Shown here piece by piece: positions 56,501 through 64,000 of a stretch of 64,000 nucleotides of DNA. Position 1 is the first letter of the stretch. Every line of letters starts with the position of its first letter. The stretch is from Euphorbia lathyris (lineage: Eukaryota; Streptophyta; Magnoliopsida; Malpighiales; Euphorbiaceae). The DNA is taken from positions 79,532,610-79,596,609 of the forward strand of contig NC_088917.1 in assembly GCF_963576675.1 (NCBI RefSeq), read 5' to 3'. A model generated the notes under the pieces. It was given only the letters and a program-made list of their open reading frames with translations, did not search any database and had not been told where the DNA came from. A program made the translations under genes and the position numbers.

Positions 56501-58698
56501 TTTCTTTAATGAGCTGTATCGTGAGGAACTTCCGATCCGAATCCCTATTATTTATGAGCATGGCTTTCTTGAGATTAGTCGGTCTGACTATGTGGATCTG
56601 CTCAGAACTTTTCAAATGGAGGATGTAAAAGTGGCCCTACGGGGCATGGCTCCATGGAAAGCTCCCGGGCCTGATGACTTTCAAGCCGGTTTCTTCCAAA
56701 AGTTATGGGAAACGGTGGGAGACTGTACGGGCACTGGCATTTTGAAGGGGCTGAATTCGAGAGAGTTGGAGGATAGCATAAATACTACTTTTATCTCGAT
56801 GATTCCGAAGATAAAGAGCCGAAAAATCTATCCCAATTCAGACCTATTAGCCTCTGCAATGTCAGGTACAAGCTTATTACCAAATGCATTGTGAATAGGC
56901 TGAAGTCCATCCTAGCTCATGTGGTGGGGCTGATGTAGAGTAGTTTCGTCCCGGGGAGGCAGATATCAGATAACATCGTGCTTATCCAGGAAACGATTTT
57001 GTCCTTTCAGCGGGCTAAAAATAAGAAAAAACAGATGCTTCTGAAGTTTGATCTAAAGAAGGCGTATGACTGCATCAATTGGAACTTTTTGAAAGACACT
57101 TTCGTGAGTCTGGGGCTACTTGATAATTTGGTTGTTGTGATTATGAATTGTGTTACATCCCCGTTTATGCATGTTCTTTGAAATGGAGAAAAAGGGGAAG
57201 ACTTTCAACCGACTCGTGGTCTGAGACAAGAGGACCCGCTGTCCCCGTATCTTTTTATTTTATGCCTGGAACGGCTTAGCCACCTAATCATGGATGTGGT
57301 GGGAACAGGAGAATGGAAGCCTGTCACTTTATCTAAAAAACGGGCCCTGAATCTCATTGTTTCTTTGCAGATGACATCATTTTGATGACGGGGGCTTTAG
57401 TGAATCAAGCAAATACAATTAACAGGGTCCTGAGTCATTTATGTGATGGTTCGGGTCAGAAAGTAAGCCTTGATAAATCTTATTGGTTCTTCTCTATGCA
57501 CGTGAGCACTGCAACTCAGGAGGAAATCACGTGAGTGTTAGGGATTAAGAGTACTACAAACTTGGGGAGATATCTTGGGATTCAGTTGGCTCATGAGAGG
57601 TTGAGTAGGCGATCCTACGAACCCGTGATTGAAAGGGAGAGGAATCAGCTTGCGGGATGGAAGGAAAGATGCTTATCCATGGTAGGAATAACCACTTTGG
57701 TAAAATCTGTGTTGTTGGCTCTCCCCAATTATACCATGCAAACTGTGGTGCTACCGGCAGGTGTCCGTAAAACACTGGACAGAATTAACAAAAACTTTAT
57801 CTAGGGCAGCTCGAAGGGAGGGCGGAAAGTCCATCTTATCAATTGGGACTTAGTGAGCCGGTCGTGGGGAAGCGAGGGTTTGGGTGTGAGACAATCACGC
57901 AAAGCTAATCTTGCAAATGTGGCTAAATTAAGCTGGAGAATGATAATGGAACCTGAATGTTTTTGGGTTAAAGTACTTAACGGAATATATGGGGGTGGTC
58001 GACATGGTGTTGATATGTTCAGGAAGAAGAATCCACATAGTGGCGTTTGGCGAAGTGTCACCCAAGGGGCGATGGTTCTCAAACAGGGGTTGAAAAGACT
58101 GGTAAAAAATGGGAGTGAAACGGAATTCTGGAATGATAATTGGTTAGGGAAGTTGTGTCTGAGTGAAGCCGCCCTTAGCCTGATCAGTGAGGAAGACCGA
58201 ATGAAGAAAGTTGAGGAGTATTGGTTGGAGGATCGAGGTTGTGATTAGGAGCGGCTCAGACTTTGTTTGCCGGATGAGGTGCTGCACCAACTAGCAGTGG
58301 TGTCCCTGATTCGTAATGAGGAGGCTAGAGACAGTTGGACGTGGAAGCCGATGGAGTCAGGTATGTTCTCGATCAGGACAGCTTATAAGATCCAAAATGC
58401 TCAAGCAGGTGCGGATCGACAAGTCTGGACTAGTTCGGATTGGAAGGTATTATGGGGTATCGATGTGACTGAGAGGATTCGATACTTTATGTGGATAGTC
58501 GGACATGAGGCAGCCTTGATGAATGCTAATCGACTTAAACGCCATTTGAGCATAGACGATAAATGTCTAATTTGTGGCGATCGGGAGGACCTGCTACATC
58601 TCCTTCGGGATTGTATCGAAGCTCGGAGGATTTGGCAATTCTTTGTGTCGATTAATTGGCAATTGTTTTTTTTATTAATCTTTGATTCTATAATTTGA
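53548..58698 (+). pseudogene. LINE ORF2: endonuclease and reverse transcriptase, disabled
   Basis: It begins with an APE-type endonuclease (IITWNCFGADG, 53551; LIYGDFNC, about 53956) whose start codon is now TTG. A 1756 bp solo LTR interrupts it; the frame resumes after it with FTWYRG and CRLDRGFCSADWR (about 55861-55940). RT follows: MAPWKAPGPDD (56646), KFDLKKAYDCINW (57047) and FADD (57363-57374). The zinc-binding C-terminal domain with KCLICGDREDLLHLLRDC is at 58558-58614. At least ten stops or frameshifts are spread through it (for example 56319, 56935, 57181, 57532, 57801, 58246). The RNase H-like domain is missing. Confidence 0.85.
54091..55846 (-). mobile_element. 1756 bp solo LTR inside LINE ORF2
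   Basis: On the minus strand it starts TGTTGGGGTTTAGTGTCC and ends TATTTTCCTTCA, with TG...CA ends and a perfect 5 bp duplication TGTTG (54086-54090, 55847-55851). The LINE reading frame is continuous if the insert and one duplication are left out. The LTR piece at 1-644 belongs to the same family. There is no internal region. The family (gypsy or copia) is not determined. Confidence 0.88.
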
Positions 58699-58719
58699 GG
58701 CCATAACATTAATGACTTC

Positions 58720-60290
58720 GTCCATATTTAGTTACCGAATTTGAATTATTGTCTTTTAGAACTTTCAACCTATTCTCAAAGATCTTCACGAGTCTCCTAT
58801 ACCAAATAGTTCAACTCTTGCATTGTTATACTATTCGGTATAAATGTAATGAACTGTTCGACAATTCAAATGCCATATTGTTGAAATTCTGAATCAATCT
58901 GGGCAAGAGTTGCTCGTATCAATATGCCACGAATTCCTTGAGTGTGATAGGAAATATCCTGCACATGAGAGCATTCGTGGTTGTCGTAGTCTTTAAAGAT
59001 CTGCCAAATTTTTTTATGTGGAGGGTGGGATCTGTCAGTCTATTATAATAATTCAACAATGGATATTTGAATCCCTTATAAATGGGCCCAATCAAAAATA
59101 TCTGCATAGAGTGGTGAGTTAGTTTCCATTATTTTGGGAATCCTAGAATCGATGCCAACATCCACCATGTCATTCTAGATCTCCTTATGAATAAGTTTGT
59201 ACATTTCATCATTGACAAAAGGAGCCTCACCATCTCTAGCCCTTTGATCCTTTAAATCTTTGACCCAAAGCTTCGAGGTGATTCTCATTCCGATCTCTGT
59301 AAAGATTTAGCGGAGTTCTACCAGACATTCCTCTTACACTTAGAAGATCTGGATTCGTCAGAGTAATGACGATGTTTGTGAGGTGGTTTCTTGGAAGGAT
59401 GACATATGCGGTGATATAGGTTGGATTTTCGTCCCTTAGATCTACCCCTTGTCCCGTCTTGCTGGGAATCGAAGGACAAATCCTTGTTTCATGGATAAGT
59501 TCAGATTATGTGGTGTTCGGTAAAGCATGCATATCATGTATGTCAAGGCATTTGTTAGGTTCCCTTGCCTCTTCCAGTTATGCTCTAATAGCTACCACCT
59601 CCATTGTGTATTCGACTCTAAGAACGTTCATTGACTCTTAGACCGACCCCACGTTGTAGATGAGTTGTTTAGTGATTTCATCCATAAACTTCCTTTGTTC
59701 TAAATCCAAAGAGCCCAACAGACTTATATTCGCTGGTCAAATTCCGATGTAAGCTATGAAGGTTCTAGGGCTTTTCATTTGTGTCAACAAGAGATTCATT
59801 CCTTGGTAGTTGAGTTGATGTCGAATGGATGTTGGATGATGCAGGAATCATAAAGCTATTCAACTGAGTCATAACGATCCAAGCTCACCACATCCATTTG
59901 ATGTGATATAATCTAAGTTGAGCTTGCTCGAACCCTTTAGATTCATGAAATAAGACAGAAAAATGATTAAAGTGGAGCCGAGAATCGACAACTCAACTCC
60001 TATGCCTAAGCCAATGAGAGAAATATAATGAGTAATATGAAACTTATATGAGCAAAAAGGACGAACTGACCTTATATTTATAGTAGGATAACATTGTGTG
60101 TCCGAAATGAAAGTTGAGATCCACGTGACAGTCAGTAAATGGTTTGAACTTGCTGTTAATAAAAAACGGTTACAATAGCTGCACGTGTGGTTCTGCTAAT
60201 GACAACGTCATGCGTGAGTGTGAATGTACGTTTACTTGTTATGTGATTAGTCGTGTGCTATAACGTTATTTTATACATTGATGCTAAATT
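58720..60290 (-). pseudogene. Decayed Ty3/gypsy Tat-type gag relic
   Basis: On the minus strand, frames at 59107-58919 give FKYPLLNYYNRLTDPTLHIK and NALMCRIFPITLKE, matching the Tat gag core (a KFK-P...DP..H...MCR-FP-TLK pattern). Upstream (59150-59980) are weak frames such as LGSLDLEQRKFMDEI. A TATA-like CTATAAATATAAGG near 60070 may mark an old LTR. Many stops and frameshifts are present, and pol is missing. Confidence 0.5.
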
Positions 60291-60299
60291 CACTCACCC

Positions 60300-60804
60300 A
60301 TAATATCTATACTCTAATTTGTAACTTTTTTTTTTTCAAATAAAATTGCCCACTATATTACCATTAAAAAACAAAAACCGCGTCTGAACTAAACACTTTT
60401 CATCTTTTTCATTCTGGTCGCCACATGTCCACTTGTAATTGGTTAAAAATGGGCAGCGGACCCCACATTTCACCTCTTACCGGAGAGCGACTTTTCCTGC
60501 CAGTTTCGTCGGCTTTTCCCGTTCCTGTGTTCACACTGTTCCTCAATAGAACCTCAAACAAACTATTAAAGTATAATAACGTAATAATTACTTAAAAAAT
60601 GAAAAATAATAGCGATAAATTTAAAAATCCAAACCAAATCCTTCTTTCTCTGACTTCCTTCGTCGTTCAAACCTGCTGACTCTTCTCGTCGGATTAAATA
60701 ATCGGAAATCCGATTCAGTCTCTGAAGTCTGCGGTTTCCAATCGATATATTTATAGATCAATCAGTTGCCGATTCAATCTCTTTTCGCTTCTCGACTCCT
60801 TTTC
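60300..60804 (+). promoter_or_regulatory. CAMTA upstream region and 5' leader
   Basis: After an AT-rich stretch, G+C rises from about 60410 (GGAGAGCGACTTTTCC). The leader is pyrimidine-rich (CTTCCTTCGTCGTTC, 60655). A TATA-like ATATATTTATAG at 60745-60756 is close to the ATG. The start site is undefined. Confidence 0.4.
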
Positions 60805-63645
60805 ATGGCTGATCGTGCTTCGTTTGGGCTGGGTCCTCGATTAGGTCAGATTTTCCTTTCAAGTCACTTTCCGGTTCCTTTGTTTTCGTGTAGATTTAGA
60901 TCCATTTGTTTTTTATGTGAAGTTTCGTATTAGGTTTGATTTGATTCGTTGTAGGATGTGTTTGTTTTAATTTTTCTTTCCGTGTTTCTAACTTCCTATT
61001 TCACATCGACATCATTTCTAGTTATTGAATTACAGGAGTTTTTAAAGAATGAGCTAATTAGCTTAGATAGTTATGCTGCTGGCCTCTAGTAAGTTCTACT
61101 TCTTATTGAGTTACAGGATTTTTTTGACTATGAATTACTGTTTAGGAAAAAATCTGATTAGGTTAGCTTTGGCTAGTTATGCTTCTGACTTTAAGTAAGT
61201 GAATGGCTACTCTTCAGTTTACTATTGAGCAGTACTAGCCTTTTGAGTATGAGCATGAAGTTCCTAACTAGTTGAAAGTTTGTACTCTGTTAGTCTGTTT
61301 TTTATGTGAAGTTTCGTAGTTTAGTTTGATTTGATTCGTTGTAGGATGTGTTTGTTTTATTTTTTCTTTTCGTGTTTATAACTTCCTATTTCACATCTAC
61401 ATCATTTCTAGTTATTGAATTACTGTAATATTTTTTTAAAGAATGAGCTAATTAGCTTAGATAGTTATGCTGCTGGTGCTGGCCTCTAGTAAATTGTACT
61501 TCTTATTCAGTTACATGATTTTTTTTTTGACTATGAATTACTATTTAGGAAAAATCTAATTAGGTCAGCTTTGGCTAGTTATGCTTCTGACTTTAAGTGA
61601 ATGGCTACTCTTCAGTCTATTATTGAGCAGTATCAGCATGAAGTTCCTAACTAATTGAAAGTTTGTACTCTGTTAGTCTGTTTTGGAATTTTTGTTTTGT
61701 GGGTTGGGGTTTCTTAGTTCTCTTATCTAACAATGGGAGCTTTTGGGGATGAGGGGTTAGATGATAGTGATGATGTTGCGGTAGGGAGGTGGCATGTGGA
61801 AAAATTTATTTTAATCCTATTGTTATGAATCAAGCTCAGAAAAGCTCAATTCAAGCAATGGATATTGAATAATGAGAAACAGAAGAATTGAGGGAAAGAA
61901 GAAAAGAGAGACAAAAACAGAGGAATAGAGAGAGATAGGAGGGGGGAAATGAGAGAAAGCTTGATTTAACTTTGCAGCATCATTACGATACAATCACCAA
62001 GTGAACTACTTCTCAAACTCATAATCATTGACTGTCAGCAGAATTTGCTTAAATTATCCTTGATGCGTGGGCAAAGCATTTGAATGTCTCGAGTTTTCTT
62101 TATTTTCCTTTGCCTTATTTTTTTTCTCAAATTCCATCTCTTTGATGGCCCCATTGACCAAAACCAAGTCAACCCACCAAATGGCCCTTATAATACTTCC
62201 CTTTCGCTCTTTTTTCATTTGTAAGTGATTCCAATGCATAGAGAATCCGAGAAGCAATATAACATTTTGACAAACACTTGGTACTCCAATGACAAATGTT
62301 TCCAATGCAGAAAGAATCCGAGAAGCAATATAACATTTTGACAAACACTGATACTCCAATGACAAATGTTCAATTTTCTTTTTCTTTCTTTTTTCCTAAT
62401 ACATCTGAACTATAAAAAAACTTCCAACTCCAAATCACAACGACATCTATACAAACAATTATAATAGACTTAGGAAAGATAAAAAATTTCCTTACTCGTT
62501 CTCATGGTGCTAGTCGATTCACTTGCAGACTCATCGCTTCCATAATATTTTTCATTGTGGCCTTTCTTTTGTTTCTCTTCATGTTGTTTCACCATTGTTC
62601 GTTGCAGTTTGGAATTCATCTTATAGCTTCTCATCATTGTCCTCTAGGGTTTGAATGCAAGTTTCAATCTGCTTCTTGGTCATCCGATAAATCACCATCA
62701 AGATCTTTCCGATTTGCCAGCAAATATGTGCTATTGTGGCCTTTTTCTATTTGCAAGATGAAATTATATGGCAAAGCCTAGATACGATTCTCCAATCATC
62801 AAACTCCTTTCTCAAATTTTGAGTTTTTTTTGAACCATGATTCGTGGGTCTGAATGACTTTGATAGCAATTGTTTTGCTCAAGGCTTGTAATTCTCAACT
62901 CAAGTAGTGAATCATGAGAAACCTGGAGAATTTCAGGGAAAGTATAGAAGAGAGATAGAAAAAGTTGAAAAGGGAGATCGGGGGAGAGAAGGGAGAAATA
63001 GAGGAAGAGATGGGGATAGGAAGAGAGAAATGAGAGAAAATTTGATTTGTTTAGATAACTGATGTACTCTCTACAATCCACATAACTCAAGTATTTATAC
63101 TATAAATGAAGTGTCATGAAACCTTCCTCGCTAGTTGCTTGTCTATGTTCTCTTGCTCACTTCAAAATTTTAATTTACGTCTGCCCTGCAAATTGGCCTG
63201 AGATACAAATAAGGACTGATATTGGGATATGTCTGCATGCACAAGTTGAACGTTTACATCACATACATAAAATGTAGTGGAATGGGAAAGTGTGTTCCTT
63301 TTCTGTTTGGATAGCATGATGTCTGTTGCTTACTAATTTTACTTACCATTATAATCCCTTTTTTTTTGCTTATATGCTCACATTCCATTAAGTGCAAAGA
63401 TTGATCTTTCACGAAAGTGGTTTGCATTTTCAACATTTGGCCCACTGACATTTTTCTTCTATTTCTTTTTGTACTTGTGACACTAGAAATTTTGTAGGTT
63501 GACTTTCAGTTCTTTTGATGTGCAGATATTCAGCAGTTATTTTTAGAGGCACAACACAGATGGTTGCGTCCTGCTGAGATATGTGAAATTCTTCGTAATT
63601 ATCAGAAGTTCCACATTTCATCAGAGTCTCCAACCAGACCACCAA
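60805..63645 (+). CDS. CAMTA: CAMTA transcription factor, 5' part (exons 1-2)
   Basis: This is a calmodulin-binding transcription activator of the nucleus, linking calcium signals to stress and defence genes through CGCG-type DNA boxes. Exon 1 (60805-60844) starts MADRASFGLGPRL. Exon 2 (63526-63645) continues DIQQLFLEAQHRWLRPAEIC to TRPP, the opening of the CG-1 DNA-binding domain. The split codon GAT (G in exon 1, AT in exon 2) and GT/AG sites (GTCAGA, TGTGCAG; donor GTATGA) fit. The remaining domains (rest of CG-1, TIG, ankyrin, IQ/CaM-binding) lie beyond 64000. Intron 1 is 2681 bp, with a tandem duplication and an old LTR element. No stop or frameshift is seen. The subgroup (CAMTA1/2/3-like) cannot be settled from 53 residues. 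Confidence 0.92.
60908..61684. repeat. 389 bp tandem duplication in CAMTA intron 1
   Basis: GTTTTTTATGTGAAGTTTCG begins copies at 60908 and 61297. Both continue through 'gaatgagctaattagcttag' to 'gtactctgttagtctgtttt'. Small indels separate them. Confidence 0.85.
61815..63110 (-). mobile_element. Short, decayed LTR element in CAMTA intron 1
   Basis: Two related blocks, 62868-63110 and 61815-62045, share minus-strand text such as GTTTCTCAT, a TC-rich leader and CTCTCATTTC, as diverged LTRs would. Next to the right block, minus-strand TGCTATCAAAGTC resembles the primer site TGGTATCAGAGC. The ~800 bp interior has only short broken frames and a ~71 bp tandem repeat (62230-62370). It is TRIM-like or an internally deleted copia, inserted antisense to CAMTA. 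63110-63525 shows nothing more. Confidence 0.45.
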
Positions 63646-64000
63646 GTATGATTTTCTAAACTTATTCTGATGGTTGGATTGGTTTCGAAAGTGTTTCTAG
63701 TACCTTGAAGAGTCTTAGTTTGGATAGAAAAGGGTTGAAATGTATAGTGTTAGGCCTCTCATGTTTGTTACTACATTGCTACTTTATGCTGTTCATCATT
63801 GATCTAATACTTCTTGGTTTTCCATTAATTGGTTGTGGCATCTTGATGAGCCTGGTATTAATTTATGTGTGTCATTTGTTCCCCGCACCCTGAAAGAATA
63901 TGTAGATAAAAAATTGACTTGGACTCCTATGAAGTCACTCGAGAGTCACCATACAGTGGTTTTCAGGATATGCTGTATTATCATCTAACCTAGTGCTTCA

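Larger units (their letters stand above)
51379..58698 (+). mobile_element. L1/RIL-type LINE, split by two younger insertions
   Basis: A plant LINE with ORF1 (gag-like, from about 51379) and ORF2 (endonuclease-RT-zinc domain, 53548-58698). An hAT-type MITE lies in ORF1 (52570-53124) and a solo LTR in the endonuclease (54091-55846). Without these it spans about 5 kb. The 3' end lacks the RNase H-like domain and poly-A, so it is truncated near 58690. Confidence 0.85.

Noticed and set aside
62557..62781. 74-codon plus-strand frame in CAMTA intron 1
   Set aside because: It lies in the interior of the decayed antisense LTR element, with no splice or codon support.

Overview
This window is plant nuclear DNA from a eudicot. 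The evidence is a four-exon mitochondrial alternative oxidase gene with the usual plant exon sizes, the first two coding exons of a CAMTA (CG-1) transcription factor, a plant-type tRNA-Val(AAC), and AT-rich intergenic DNA filled with nested plant transposons. I cannot name the species.

Layout. 1-16 kb: a long LTR piece sits in a decayed Ty1/copia relic, followed by a tandem array of a roughly 300 bp repeat (called the R array here). Several 9-bp-TSD foldback MITEs, two copies of one non-LTR retroposon and the 3' part of a large Ty3/gypsy Tat/Ogre-type element (3.6 kb LTR, tandem-repeat-rich 3' region) lie in this array. 16-23 kb: a Tat-lineage pol fragment with no LTRs lies inside a foldback element with a 10 bp target duplication; an hAT-type MITE and further foldback MITEs follow. 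23-25.6 kb: an RTE-type LINE 3' end, an hAT-type MITE and a block that looks organellar. 25.8-30.6 kb: AOX2 on the minus strand. Its last intron carries a terminal-inverted-repeat element that contains an intact tRNA-Val(AAC) gene. 31-41 kb: MITEs, a 5'-truncated LINE (minus strand) and AT-rich spacer. 41.6-49.4 kb: a complete-length young copia element (259 bp LTRs, TSD CTCGT) whose primer-binding site is separated from its 5' LTR by a 2 kb solo LTR. 49.8-58.7 kb: a small LINE 3' fragment, then a long L1/RIL-type LINE split by an hAT MITE in ORF1 and by a 1756 bp solo LTR in ORF2. 58.7-60.3 kb: a decayed Tat gag relic. 60.3-64 kb: promoter, exon 1, large intron 1 and exon 2 of a CAMTA gene that runs off the window.

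Only two host protein genes and one tRNA gene are supported. The rest is a layered record of insertions, and several layers can be ordered in time because target-site duplications and interrupted reading frames are preserved. All calls come from reading the sequence; no database search was run.
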